Source: a virus. From it: a DNA stretch of 64,000 bases. Position 1 is the stretch's first letter. Every line of letters begins with the position of its first letter. Location: IMG/VR virus record IMGVR_UViG_3300030329_001671, positions 24,487 to 88,486 of that record; one strand, written 5' to 3'. The position numbers and the translations under genes are program-made. Of this stretch, positions 41,290 through 47,983 are shown in pieces. The notes beneath the pieces are model-generated. The model saw only the letters and a program-made list of their open reading frames with translations, had not been told where the DNA came from and did not search any database.

Positions 41290-41710
41290 ATGAGGTAAGG
41301 AACTGAGAATTCCTAATGAACAGACTAACTGCGGGTTAGCGCAAGCCTTAAAAAAGCATACCTGTTCAGACTTATCAGTACCTCTAGGAGCGGGAGTGAG
41401 GATACACGCAACAGTCTTAGTTACTTAGTAAAGTATTCAACTCCAATGCTCCGACACTCGGAGTGGAGACTGAAGGGGTCATTACCCGCCACCTGTTTCA
41501 AACGCAGAGTCCAGTCTCAACTGAGGGGAGCGAAAATAGAATATTGAACCATGCAAATGTCCCTCATTCATATGGCAGCATCACAAGTAGTGAGCAATGA
41601 AGAATCCTAGGATAACTTCTCAGCCGATGTCTTGTAATATGCAGACCATCCCTGAACTGCACACATCCCTCTGTTGAATCATATTCTAATATCGCTCCCC
41701 TCTTTTATTT
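41290..41710 (+). ncRNA. Large structured noncoding RNA candidate (~415 nt)
   Basis: No coding frame with a ribosome site; own promoter; ends at a strong terminator-like helix. Helices visible: GAGGTA/TACCTC and GAACAG/CTGTTC closing a 5' domain (~41292-41388) that holds AGGAA/TTCCT and CTAAC/GTTAG hairpins; GAGACTG/CAGTCTC around GGGG/CCCC in the middle; and a 3' domain closed by GAGGGGAGCGA (41523-41533) with TCGCTCCCCTC (41692-41702), extended by TAGAATAT/ATATTCTA, then TTTTATTT. This density of long-range pairing argues for a folded functional RNA. I recognise no tmRNA, RNase P, 6S or group I intron signature. Confidence 0.7.
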
Positions 41711-41716
41711 AAAGAC

Positions 41717-41745
41717 TTGACAGCCTCTTTGTACTATGCTAAAAT
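41717..41745 (+). promoter_or_regulatory. Sigma70 promoter
   Basis: TTGACA-17-TAAAAT, 23 bases before the 41768 gene. Confidence 0.85.
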
Positions 41746-41767
41746 ATATGTACAAGGAGCAAATGAC

Positions 41768-42025
41768 ATGAACTTAACAAAAGATGGATACCTAGTCGGA
41801 CAGAGCGGTGTGCTTGTTACATGCCCTATCTGTCTCGGTGACATGTGCGGTTGCTACGATGACCTTGAGGTCAAGGGATACCGCATCTGTAAGGGTTGCG
41901 CTAGTGAGTACGAAGCGCATTGGGGTCGCCCACCGTCTAAGGGAACGATTAGCAAAGCTATCAAAGCATTAGTCGCTCAGGGGTTGTGGGACAGAAAAAC
42001 CCACAGCGTCCCTAAAGCGGCGTAA
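41768..42025 (+). CDS. Small zinc-finger protein
   Basis: 85 residues from ATG 41768 (AAGGAG upstream). CPIC...CGC...CKGC cysteines form a likely zinc site, followed by a helical region (GTISKAIKALVAQGLW) that could be a winged-helix-like DNA binder. Possible transcription-related early protein. Confidence 0.65.
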   Translation: MNLTKDGYLVGQSGVLVTCPICLGDMCGCYDDLEVKGYRICKGCASEYEAHWGRPPSKGTISKAIKALVAQGLWDRKTHSVPKAA

Positions 42026-42041
42026 AGGAAAATTTAGAAAA

Positions 42042-42251
42042 ATGACACAGCAAGACACATTCTTGGCCTCCCTACGGGGACAATACATCATGGCGCAAGC
42101 CTTAGAGGTTGCCATTGATACGCTAGAAAAAGTAGAACCACCATACATGAGGGAAGAATCCAACATAGCGGACATGAAGTTCCTAAGAGAAAAATTCAAC
42201 TTCCCGATCTTCATGGAGCGGGCATTCCTAGCACAGAAATTTGGAGAATGA
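42042..42251 (+). CDS. Small helical protein
   Basis: 69 residues. Start as in the 40851 gene: AAAGGA, then a motif copy, then ATG. All-helical by eye. Unknown function. Confidence 0.6.
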   Translation: MTQQDTFLASLRGQYIMAQALEVAIDTLEKVEPPYMREESNIADMKFLREKFNFPIFMERAFLAQKFGE

Positions 42252-42333
42252 TATGAGAAGGGAAACCATTTGCCTATTCCCTCCCTCATTCCCTCCTATT
42301 CCCTCTAGGCAATAAGCCAATATAGAGGGGAAT

Positions 42334-42371
42334 CCCCTAGCAGTTCAGTCATTTCTGCTAGGGGATTTTTT
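42334..42371 (+). terminator. Strong intrinsic terminator
   Basis: CCCCTAGCAG (42334-42343) pairs perfectly with CTGCTAGGGG (42355-42364), then ATTTTTT. Confidence 0.92.
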
Positions 42372-42639
42372 ATTTCCCCGGCCTTTCTCCAGTAGTTGGA
42401 GGGAAAAATTTAGAAAAAATCTTCAGGAATCACTGGACGAGGCCTACTGGATCTACCAATTTCCGTTTATCAATATACATTCCGCCCAGTCTTCAGCTGG
42501 AATTCTGGTCTGGTGCAGCTGGATCTGGGAAAAATTTAGAAAAATCCCCCCGGCGGATGTAGTCGGGATGCTTCCGGCTCTGATCCCAGCATCCTAGCTC
42601 CCAGCCGGGAATTGCCGGGTCTGGCTAAAATTTAGAAAT

Positions 42640-42668
42640 TTGACGACTCCCCGGTTTTCTGCTATACT
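42640..42668 (+). promoter_or_regulatory. Sigma70 promoter
   Basis: TTGACG-17-TATACT, directly after a motif copy (42627-42638). Confidence 0.75.
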
Positions 42669-42686
42669 TTCCGGCCGGAGGAAAAA

Positions 42687-42941
42687 ATGGAAAAAGAAAC
42701 ATACTCGCCCCTATCCAATAAAAAGACTAGGGAGCCATTTTTAGAAAAAATCCAAATATTACATGAGGCTATGGAAAATGTAATTGAGGCACATGAAACT
42801 TGGTTACAGGACGCAACCGATTGGACGAAAAAAGATGAGAGCGGAATGGTTCGCATGTCTCGTTCATGGCTAGACGAATCTCTTGAGGAGGGCAAAGACG
42901 CTCTCAAAAATTTGAAAAAATATAAAATCTTTCAAAATTGA
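42687..42941 (+). CDS. Small helical protein
   Basis: 84 residues, GGAGG before ATG. Helical and acidic with Trp; two in-frame copies of the A-rich motif encode FLEKI and NLKKY. Unknown function. Confidence 0.62.
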   Translation: MEKETYSPLSNKKTREPFLEKIQILHEAMENVIEAHETWLQDATDWTKKDESGMVRMSRSWLDESLEEGKDALKNLKKYKIFQN

Positions 42942-42953
42942 TAGAAAAACCTC

Positions 42954-42980
42954 TTGACAAACGGTTTTCGTTCCTATAAT
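42954..42980 (+). promoter_or_regulatory. Sigma70 promoter (short spacer)
   Basis: TTGACA-15-TATAAT before the 43019 gene. Confidence 0.75.
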
Positions 42981-43018
42981 ATAGGTAGTACATCAAAACA
43001 AGTGATTTGGAGAAAACA

Positions 43019-43363
43019 ATGATTATCACCCCACAACAGTACCCTACCTTATCAAAAGAGGTCAAAGGCGACCCTCACAATTTCCTAGCGGGAGATGAGA
43101 TAGAAATTTCGGGGACACGTTTCCCTGTGGTACGTCGCATATTCAACGTAGAAGGCGAAATCGAAAAGGTGCTAGTTGCCAAGACGCATGTTCGTATGAG
43201 TGTGCAGAACGATTACCTTGACGCATTTGAAGATGCGATGGAAACCAAAAATTCAGAAAAACTTGAAGATATCGCTCACAAGATATTCGATCAAGTTGGT
43301 ACAACTCTAGTTTCATTGTACGGATTTGAGGATAGTCGTCCTAGCGACGATGAATCTAAGTAG
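43019..43363 (+). CDS. Hypothetical protein
   Basis: 114 residues from ATG 43019 (GGAG upstream; the TTG at 43007 is part of the leader). N-terminal half beta-rich (FLAGDEIEISGTRFPVVRRIF), C-terminal helical. Carries a KNSEKL motif copy. Followed by a strong terminator, so monocistronic. Confidence 0.65.
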   Translation: MIITPQQYPTLSKEVKGDPHNFLAGDEIEISGTRFPVVRRIFNVEGEIEKVLVAKTHVRMSVQNDYLDAFEDAMETKNSEKLEDIAHKIFDQVGTTLVSLYGFEDSRPSDDESK

Positions 43364-43383
43364 GTTTCTCCTACCTCTTGTTT

Positions 43384-43417
43384 CTCCCCTACCCACCTAA
43401 TGGGTAGGGGAGTTTTT
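43384..43417 (+). terminator. Strong intrinsic terminator
   Basis: CTCCCCTACCC (43384-43394) pairs with GGGTAGGGGAG (43402-43412), then TTTTT. Confidence 0.93.
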
Positions 43418-43427
43418 ATTTTAGCAC

Positions 43428-43456
43428 TTGACAAATTATAAATTTTAGGATATCCT
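43428..43456 (+). promoter_or_regulatory. Sigma70 promoter
   Basis: TTGACA-17-TATCCT, 20 bases before the 43477 gene; placed directly after a terminator. Confidence 0.75.
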
Positions 43457-43476
43457 TACGTGTAAGGAGAAAAGAA

Positions 43477-43752
43477 ATGTCTACATACGATTACCTAAAA
43501 ACTGAATCTACTGAGGAGCGAGTGCCAAAAGACGCTGACATCTCGGTAGCCGAAAACTTGAGGTTGTTGCAAGTTGGCGACAGAATCGACGTTTACTCCC
43601 CTATTACTGAGGATTGGACATACGCTTCAGTTCTAAAAGCGAGTGACGATTGGATTGAGACTATATTCACTGATGGTGAGGTTGTAGTTTTTAGTCTAGA
43701 TGAAATGCCGATTTGGAAAAATGAAGGATTCGATATAAGGAGTGCAGTATAA
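43477..43752 (+). CDS. Small SH3-like or beta protein
   Basis: 91 residues, AAGGAG before ATG. The C-terminal half (LQVGDRIDVYSPITEDWTYASVL...FTDGEVVVFSLDEM) reads like a small beta-barrel (Tudor/SH3-like). Function unknown. Confidence 0.6.
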   Translation: MSTYDYLKTESTEERVPKDADISVAENLRLLQVGDRIDVYSPITEDWTYASVLKASDDWIETIFTDGEVVVFSLDEMPIWKNEGFDIRSAV

Positions 43753-44198
43753 TGCCTAATTGGTGCAGTAACGAAGTGCAGGTATATAGCACAAAAGAAA
43801 ATTTAGAAAAATTTATCGACGAGTGTTTCACAGATTTCAAAGGAACGCCTGTTTTAGATTTCAATAAGGTTCTGCCCGAACCTGACTATAAGAAACCACA
43901 GAAAGACGGTACGCATAACAATGGAGTGCAGACTCAGTTATCTACTGTAATGCCTGATTGGTGGACTTGGCGCAATGATACGTGGGGTACGAAATGGAAT
44001 CTAGTACCTAGCGATGACAGTACCTTAGATGGTTACGAGATATTCCAAACCGATGACTGTCTAGAGTTGAGGTTTGATACGGCGTGGTCACCACCTAACG
44101 GTGTCTACGATGAAATTGTTGACAAATACCCTGACCTTGATGTAACGTGGTTCTATCGAGAAGATGGCATGCAGTTTGCAGGTTGGTTGCCTGACTAA
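43752..44198 (+). CDS. Api92-like ferredoxin-fold protein
   Basis: 148 residues, ATG overlapping the upstream stop. The start MPNWCSNEVQVY and the later WRNDTWGTKWNLVP plus FDTAWSPP match the Api92/YubB-like (DUF1281) family common on phages and plasmids; biochemical role not established. One motif copy encodes ENLEK near the N-terminus. Confidence 0.75.
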   Translation: MPNWCSNEVQVYSTKENLEKFIDECFTDFKGTPVLDFNKVLPEPDYKKPQKDGTHNNGVQTQLSTVMPDWWTWRNDTWGTKWNLVPSDDSTLDGYEIFQTDDCLELRFDTAWSPPNGVYDEIVDKYPDLDVTWFYREDGMQFAGWLPD

Positions 44199-44207
44199 GG
44201 AGTAGTT

Positions 44208-44336
44208 ATGAATTGGAAAAATTTGAAAAAAGCTTGGCAGGAGTCAGGCGACGAGCGTTGGATACAGCACCCGAAGGGTCATCGAGCGCAGAAGAAAGCC
44301 GAGAGGCGCAACCGCAAAGAGGGTAGGCTAAGGTAG
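44208..44336 (+). CDS. Small basic protein overlapping tRNA
   Basis: 42 residues, AAGGAG before ATG 44208. Trp- and Lys/Arg-rich (MNWKNLKKAW...AQKKAERRNRKEGRLR). Its last six codons and stop lie inside the tRNA gene. Could be real or a leader frame. Confidence 0.45.
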   Translation: MNWKNLKKAWQESGDERWIQHPKGHRAQKKAERRNRKEGRLR

Positions 44337-44389
44337 CCAACAGGTCTCCAAAACCTGAGGAGTGAGTTCGATTCTTACACCCTCTGCCA
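44318..44389 (+). tRNA. tRNA-Trp (anticodon CCA)
   Basis: Acceptor arms AGAGGGT (44318) and ACCCTCT pair over 7 bp; anticodon stem CAGGT/ACCTG with loop CTCCAAA gives anticodon CCA; T arm GTGAG-TTCGATT-CTTAC; discriminator G and encoded CCA end at 44389. The D arm is reduced (GGCT-AAGGT-AGCC), giving 72 nt in all. The only tRNA I found. Confidence 0.88.
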
Positions 44390-44391
44390 CT

Positions 44392-44421
44392 CCCCTAGCA
44401 TTTGCTAGGGGATTACTTTTT
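44392..44421 (+). terminator. Intrinsic terminator after tRNA
   Basis: CCCCTAGC (44392-44399) pairs with GCTAGGGG (44404-44411), followed by a T-rich run. Confidence 0.85.
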
Positions 44422-44439
44422 ACACCTAAAGGAACGATT

Positions 44440-44928
44440 ATGAGATATTTTACTGGAGCTCCCAGTAGCGACACGGAGAAAATTTTAGAAAAAGTGGCCG
44501 GAAAGTATCAAGCCCGGCATCTATCAAAGAACTCGAAGAAAAGGAAGGCCAGAAAGATTTTTACCGAGAAATCTCTTGAGCAGGCCAAGAAAAATTGGAA
44601 AGATGGAAAGAGAAGTAATTGGTCTTACGATAAAGAGGCTTGGCTAGAAGCAACAGTTCGTACTGAAGAACTGGACATGGGGCGTTATTACTGGATCTCC
44701 CGGAACTGGGAGAAGACCGGGGCCTTTGTAAAAATTTTAGAAAAAAGTACCGAGCTCAATCCAGCTGGTCTGCCGAGCAGCGTAACTGTCGAAGTAGTAA
44801 AACCAGTAGGGGCTTACCAGTTAGGTCAGATAAAACTTATGAACGCCACCCAGATCTTTGACCACCGGGCGCATGCCAGCAAAGAAAATTTTAGAAAATA
44901 TCTAGCCGGGGAGCCTTACATTGTTTAG
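44440..44928 (+). CDS. Hypothetical basic protein
   Basis: 162 residues from ATG 44440 (AAAGGA upstream; the longer open frame crosses the tRNA). Basic N-terminal half (KNSKKRKARKIF), later TVEVVKPVGAYQLG. Three motif copies are encoded in frame (KILEK twice, ENFRK). Unknown function. Confidence 0.65.
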   Translation: MRYFTGAPSSDTEKILEKVAGKYQARHLSKNSKKRKARKIFTEKSLEQAKKNWKDGKRSNWSYDKEAWLEATVRTEELDMGRYYWISRNWEKTGAFVKILEKSTELNPAGLPSSVTVEVVKPVGAYQLGQIKLMNATQIFDHRAHASKENFRKYLAGEPYIV

Positions 44929-45011
44929 AAAATTTTCCCAGAAGGTGCGGCGGTACTGGACTGCACAGCGTTGCGGTTGGGACGGAATATGTGCCGAGTC
45001 ACATAAATAAT

Positions 45012-45040
45012 TTGACACTCTGGAGTTTTTATGTTATTAT
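45012..45040 (+). promoter_or_regulatory. Sigma70 promoter
   Basis: TTGACA-17-TATTAT before the 45063 gene. Confidence 0.85.
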
Positions 45041-45062
45041 ATAGAGAACAGGAGTAAATGAA

Positions 45063-45203
45063 ATGAAACAGACATGGGTACTAAGAGAATGGGTCAAGTG
45101 GGTTATATTCTTCACGATTCTATATTTCTTACTAGTATGGGTAGGCTTTCCAATGCCTGAGGTCACCCTACCCTCTGTAAGTTGGGACGGAGTTTGTAAC
45201 TAA
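45063..45203 (+). CDS. Single-pass membrane peptide
   Basis: 46 residues from ATG 45063, CAGGAG upstream. One membrane segment (VIFFTILYFLLVWVGF) flanked by basic N-terminus. An overlapping 15-codon frame follows at 45203. Confidence 0.6.
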   Translation: MKQTWVLREWVKWVIFFTILYFLLVWVGFPMPEVTLPSVSWDGVCN

Positions 45204-45242
45204 TGGAAAAGAAAAATTCTAAAAATCCGTGGTGGGCATACA

Positions 45243-45392
45243 ATGACTAAAGTTATACATAGAACACTAAGAGGATACTCACACGAATGCGAAATCGTGG
45301 GGGAAGGTGAAGAAGTAGGTCGTAAGGTTTACGACTTAGCGTGTGGCAAGTGGGCGTGGGAAGAACAAGTAAAAATTCAGAAAAAGGATTGA
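45243..45392 (+). CDS. Small hypothetical protein
   Basis: 49 residues from ATG 45243. Contains CEIVGEGEEVG and ACGKWAWEE. The motif copy at 45371 encodes VKIQKK at its end. No clear ribosome site, likely coupled to the upstream mini-frame. Confidence 0.45.
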   Translation: MTKVIHRTLRGYSHECEIVGEGEEVGRKVYDLACGKWAWEEQVKIQKKD

Positions 45393-45393
45393 G

Positions 45394-45639
45394 ATGACAA
45401 CAATAGCAAGAAATAGAAATGAAGCAGAAGTGTATATCATGGACGTTATCGACAAGCTAGGGGGAGGCACAATCACGCAACCCCTACTTGACGACTCCGA
45501 CCCTGATTTTCCATTCGTAGGCTTTAGAGTCGTCAAAGACGAGCAGACGCTAAACGTATGGGTACTACGTGACCCTGAAGGTAATGGAAGCGGTCACCTG
45601 TCGATAGAAGAACCAAATCAATTTGGAAATTTTGATTGA
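45394..45639 (+). CDS. Small hypothetical protein
   Basis: 81 residues, starting one base after the previous stop with GGATTGAG upstream. Alpha/beta with acidic residues. The next promoter's -35 overlaps its stop codon. Confidence 0.62.
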   Translation: MTTIARNRNEAEVYIMDVIDKLGGGTITQPLLDDSDPDFPFVGFRVVKDEQTLNVWVLRDPEGNGSGHLSIEEPNQFGNFD

Positions 45640-45663
45640 CAATTCACTCCTCCCTGTTATAAT
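45636..45663 (+). promoter_or_regulatory. Sigma70 promoter
   Basis: TTGACA-16-TATAAT, overlapping the stop of the preceding gene. Confidence 0.88.
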
Positions 45664-45682
45664 AAATAGCAGGAGGAAGGAG

Positions 45683-45820
45683 ATGAATATAAAAACTGAA
45701 CACAACGGGGCGAAAAACGGCGGGGGATATTGGGGTACTAGGAAGGAAGCAAAGAAATTCAGTTCACGTATACGGCGCATAAATGCCAAAAGTGAAATCA
45801 AACAACAGCTTACCGACTAA
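45683..45820 (+). CDS. Small basic protein
   Basis: 45 residues from ATG 45683 (GGAGGAAGGAG upstream, very strong). GGGYWGTRKEAKKFSSRIRR suggests nucleic-acid binding. Own promoter and terminator. Confidence 0.65.
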   Translation: MNIKTEHNGAKNGGGYWGTRKEAKKFSSRIRRINAKSEIKQQLTD

Positions 45821-45842
45821 CCCACCCGCCTACATAAAGAAG

Positions 45843-45867
45843 AACCCACCAACTCGGTGGGTTTTTT
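45843..45867 (+). terminator. Intrinsic terminator
   Basis: AACCCACC (45843-45850) pairs with GGTGGGTT (45856-45863), then TTTT. Confidence 0.92.
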
Positions 45868-45891
45868 GTTGACCAAAATTTAGAAAAATAC

Positions 45892-45920
45892 TTGACGGTC
45901 GTTCTGCCCTATGCTATAAT
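45892..45920 (+). promoter_or_regulatory. Sigma70 promoter
   Basis: TTGACG-17-TATAAT, two bases after a motif copy (45874-45889). Confidence 0.88.
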
Positions 45921-45948
45921 ATATGTATAACAAGACAGGAGAGAAGAA

Positions 45949-46209
45949 ATGACCCTAAAAATCAACAACCTAAATCGTGATGCAGAAGATTATCTGATTG
46001 AGTTCGTACATGGCGAGCAGGAAGCCGACAGAAATTGGTACTCCCCTATCGTAGATGTTCAATCCATCGAAGATGCCGTACAGTGGCTTACCGACAATGA
46101 GTACGATTGGAAGGAGATGGTTCTAAAGTTTGCGCCGAACCAGAAGTGGGACGACATGGATTGGCAAGAAAAGGAGTGGTGGATACAAAAGGAACAAGGC
46201 ATACGATGA
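45949..46209 (+). CDS. Small acidic protein
   Basis: 86 residues, AGGAG upstream. Acidic and Trp-rich (EADRNWYS, DNEYDWKEMVL, WDDMDWQEKEWW). Monocistronic with own promoter and terminator. Such acidic proteins can mimic DNA; speculative. Confidence 0.65.
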   Translation: MTLKINNLNRDAEDYLIEFVHGEQEADRNWYSPIVDVQSIEDAVQWLTDNEYDWKEMVLKFAPNQKWDDMDWQEKEWWIQKEQGIR

Positions 46210-46228
46210 CCCCTACCACTAAACTAAT

Positions 46229-46253
46229 AACCCACCCTAGCAGGTGGGTTTTT
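46229..46253 (+). terminator. Intrinsic terminator
   Basis: AACCCACC (46229-46236) with GGTGGGTT (46243-46250), then TTTA. Confidence 0.9.
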
Positions 46254-46277
46254 ATTGTCCAAAATTTAGAAAAATAC

Positions 46278-46306
46278 TTGACGCCTAAAGCAGAAGGTGA
46301 TATAAT
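46278..46306 (+). promoter_or_regulatory. Sigma70 promoter
   Basis: TTGACG-17-TATAAT, two bases after a motif copy (46260-46275); the same terminator-motif-promoter order as at 45.85-45.92 kb. Confidence 0.88.
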
Positions 46307-46326
46307 TTAGAACAAGGAGGATAGTT

Positions 46327-46542
46327 ATGAAACTACCATTTGATGTACCGATTATCGACACCGAACCACAAGTAGTGAAGAACCGATTCGGTGGAGGGTC
46401 AGCCACCCTAACACCCGAAGCGGTAGCGGTATACGACACAATCATCGGAGCAGAGCAGTTCCACGACTACGAGACAGTTCAGAAGGGTTTAGCTTGGTTC
46501 GTGAAGCACTACCCCGAAGAATATATGGTACTACTAGACTAG
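46327..46542 (+). CDS. Small hypothetical protein
   Basis: 71 residues, AAGGAGG before ATG. Contains VPIIDTEPQVVKNRFGGG then a helical acidic half. Monocistronic. Confidence 0.65.
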   Translation: MKLPFDVPIIDTEPQVVKNRFGGGSATLTPEAVAVYDTIIGAEQFHDYETVQKGLAWFVKHYPEEYMVLLD

Positions 46543-46560
46543 TAGTCGAACTCACCAGAA

Positions 46561-46584
46561 AGCCCGCCATTCGGCGGGTTTTTT
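46561..46584 (+). terminator. Intrinsic terminator
   Basis: CCCGCC (46563-46568) with GGCGGG (46573-46578), then TTTTTT. Confidence 0.9.
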
Positions 46585-46648
46585 GCTTTTTAGGACAAAA
46601 TTTGAAAAATTCTAAAAATTTACGACCAGATGCCAATTCCTACGTAGT

Positions 46649-46654
46649 TATAAT
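46649..46654 (+). promoter_or_regulatory. Promoter -10 box
   Basis: TATAAT in AGTTATAATATAA; no good -35 at 16-18 bases. A GTACC/GGTAC hairpin (46661-46675) follows in the leader. Confidence 0.55.
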
Positions 46655-46699
46655 ATAAATGTACCAACTGGGTACACGGCACGAATCAGGAGAAACTGA

Positions 46700-46879
46700 A
46701 TGGCGAAGAACGTCAAACTGCTCGATATTGTAAACGATAGCCCAAATTACGTGATAGATGTAGTTGAGAAACTATGGAGCATCGTTACAGACATACCAAA
46801 ACCAGTTCAAATTGTTCTGGGAGCTGCAATTGTGGGGCTGGTGCTGGAAAACTCCGGCTATATAACCCTCCCCTTTTAG
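46700..46879 (+). CDS. Small membrane-associated protein
   Basis: 59 residues from ATG 46700 (CAGGAG upstream). C-terminal hydrophobic segment (VQIVLGAAIVGLVLENSGYI). Followed by a motif copy and a terminator. Confidence 0.6.
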   Translation: MAKNVKLLDIVNDSPNYVIDVVEKLWSIVTDIPKPVQIVLGAAIVGLVLENSGYITLPF

Positions 46880-46907
46880 TAAAAATTTAGAAAATTAGTA
46901 AAGACAG

Positions 46908-46944
46908 CCCGGCTTCCGCCCTACACTGGGGGAGCCGGGTTTTT
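46908..46944 (+). terminator. Intrinsic terminator
   Basis: CCCGGCT (46908-46914) with AGCCGGG (46933-46939), then TTTTT. Confidence 0.85.
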
Positions 46945-47035
46945 ATTTTTACCCGGTACAGCTGCAGGATCATTGGGTACAGCTGCAGGCTCGCCCAGTA
47001 TAGCTCAGGCCAGAAAAGAAAAATTTTAGAAAAAC

Positions 47036-47064
47036 TTGACAGAGCAGATTCTACCCCTTATAAT
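47036..47064 (+). promoter_or_regulatory. Perfect sigma70 promoter
   Basis: TTGACA-17-TATAAT, directly after a motif copy (47018-47034). Confidence 0.92.
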
Positions 47065-47095
47065 AAGGAGACAACATTTAGAGCAAGGAGAGAAA

Positions 47096-47476
47096 ATGGG
47101 TTTTGAATCATTAGGAAGAAAAGAAGCCAAATTTTTGGCATCAGTTAGTCAAGAGAAACTAGCCGAAACGTTCAAAGAAATGGGTTTGACCGTCGATATG
47201 GGACGTTCTACCTATTACGCCGAAGGTCACAAGTTAGACTTCAAGTTCTCGGTGGAACTACCTGAGAAAGCGGACGTTATGAAAAATTCAGAACTTTCGT
47301 TATATGGGTTAGATGCTAAGGTCGGAGATGAGTTCTCGGATTGGAGTGGAACTAAGTTCCGAATACTCGGAGTCAACAAAAAAGCTAGGAAGTACCCTAT
47401 CAAGATACTACGTCTAAGCGATAACTCACAACGAAAAGCACCTGTTGACTTTGTTCGGCGAGCATTGAAAGGATAA
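47096..47476 (+). CDS. Hypothetical protein
   Basis: 126 residues from ATG 47096 (AAGGAG upstream). N-terminal helices, C-terminal beta part (VGDEFSDWSGTKFRILGVNKKARKYPIKIL) that may be a small barrel. Monocistronic. Unknown function. Confidence 0.65.
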   Translation: MGFESLGRKEAKFLASVSQEKLAETFKEMGLTVDMGRSTYYAEGHKLDFKFSVELPEKADVMKNSELSLYGLDAKVGDEFSDWSGTKFRILGVNKKARKYPIKILRLSDNSQRKAPVDFVRRALKG

Positions 47477-47495
47477 AAATTTAGAAAATTTAGAA

Positions 47496-47522
47496 AACCC
47501 GTCAGTGATGGCGGGTTTTTTA
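47496..47522 (+). terminator. Intrinsic terminator
   Basis: AACCCGTCA (47496-47504) with TGGCGGGTT (47509-47517), then TTTT; preceded by two tandem motif copies. Confidence 0.88.
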
Positions 47523-47523
47523 T

Positions 47524-47552
47524 TTGACATATATCGAATATGGGTGTAAAGT
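47524..47552 (+). promoter_or_regulatory. Sigma70 promoter
   Basis: TTGACA-17-TAAAGT, immediately after the terminator. Confidence 0.75.
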
Positions 47553-47580
47553 ACATATAACGAAAACAAGGAGCGAGAAA

Positions 47581-47793
47581 ATGAAAACACTAACAAAACA
47601 ACACCTAGATGAGTTTCTAGTATTAGCTAATGGGTTATCTCCCGAAAACCTACACATGGACGGTGAAGCTACTAAAAAGCAGGTTACGCAACGTCGCAAG
47701 ATTCTAATGGGTCAATGGCGACAGTTAGAAAAAGCCGTTGGAAGAAAAGTCACCGAAGAAGATGTTTGGCAAGAGTTTTTCGCTAGGAGATAA
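47581..47793 (+). CDS. Small helical protein
   Basis: 70 residues from ATG 47581 (AAGGAG upstream). Helical and basic (KKQVTQRRKILMGQWRQLEK). Not recognised; co-transcribed with the next gene. Confidence 0.62.
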   Translation: MKTLTKQHLDEFLVLANGLSPENLHMDGEATKKQVTQRRKILMGQWRQLEKAVGRKVTEEDVWQEFFARR

Positions 47794-47795
47794 GA

Positions 47796-47978
47796 ATGAT
47801 TATTGATACATGCCCAACATGCCACCAAATAATTGATGAGGGAGATATGCCGTTGACCATAGAACAAGCACACATCGATTCTGACGAACACGCCCGACGA
47901 TGTGATGATGAGAATTGCAACGAGTGCGACTACGATTCTAGCGACGTCGATTATGGTGACTATGACCCGTCCGTATAG
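47796..47978 (+). CDS. Small zinc-finger protein with acidic tail
   Basis: 60 residues. CPTC near the start and H..H..C....C..C downstream (EHARRCDDENCNEC) form a zinc site; the tail (DYDSSDVDYGDYD) is strongly acidic. GGAG upstream. Function unknown. Confidence 0.6.
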   Translation: MIIDTCPTCHQIIDEGDMPLTIEQAHIDSDEHARRCDDENCNECDYDSSDVDYGDYDPSV

Positions 47979-47983
47979 TCAAA

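Larger units (their letters stand above)
42252..42686 (+). other. 435-bp gap with terminator, motif copies and promoter
   Basis: Holds three reverse ATTCCC repeats (42285-42310), a terminator, then a GC-richer stretch (42380-42625) rich in CCAG/CTGG, CAGCTGG and CCGG words with three A-rich motif copies, and finally a promoter. No coding frame of note. Confidence 0.6.
39596..47497. repeat. Dispersed AAAATTTAGAAAAA motif, about 28 copies
   Basis: Consensus (G/C)AAAAATTTAGAAAAA, with variants ATTTTAGAAAA, ATTTGAAAAA, ATTCAGAAAA. Copies near: 39596 (reverse), 39730, 39843 (reverse), 40145, 40230, 40837, 41231, 42029, 42404, 42530, 42627, 42736, 42906, 43246, 43797, 44215, 44477, 44730, 44884, 44922, 45211, 45371, 45874, 46260, 46596, 46881, 47018, 47281, and a tandem pair at 47476. 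They occur in gaps, just before -35 boxes, between ribosome site and ATG, and inside genes (usually read L-E-K). I saw no comparable cluster elsewhere in the window. Confidence 0.8.

Noticed and set aside
41290-41710. tmRNA, RNase P RNA or group I intron
   Set aside because: No tRNA-like ends or tag frame, no conserved RNase P boxes, no intron core or interrupted gene on either side that I could see.
45203-45250. 15-codon frame (KKNSKNPWWAYND)
   Set aside because: Too short to support beyond its overlap with the 45063 stop; may serve only as a coupling leader.
46107-46310. 67-residue forward frame
   Set aside because: Shadow of the 45949 gene running through its terminator; no ribosome site.
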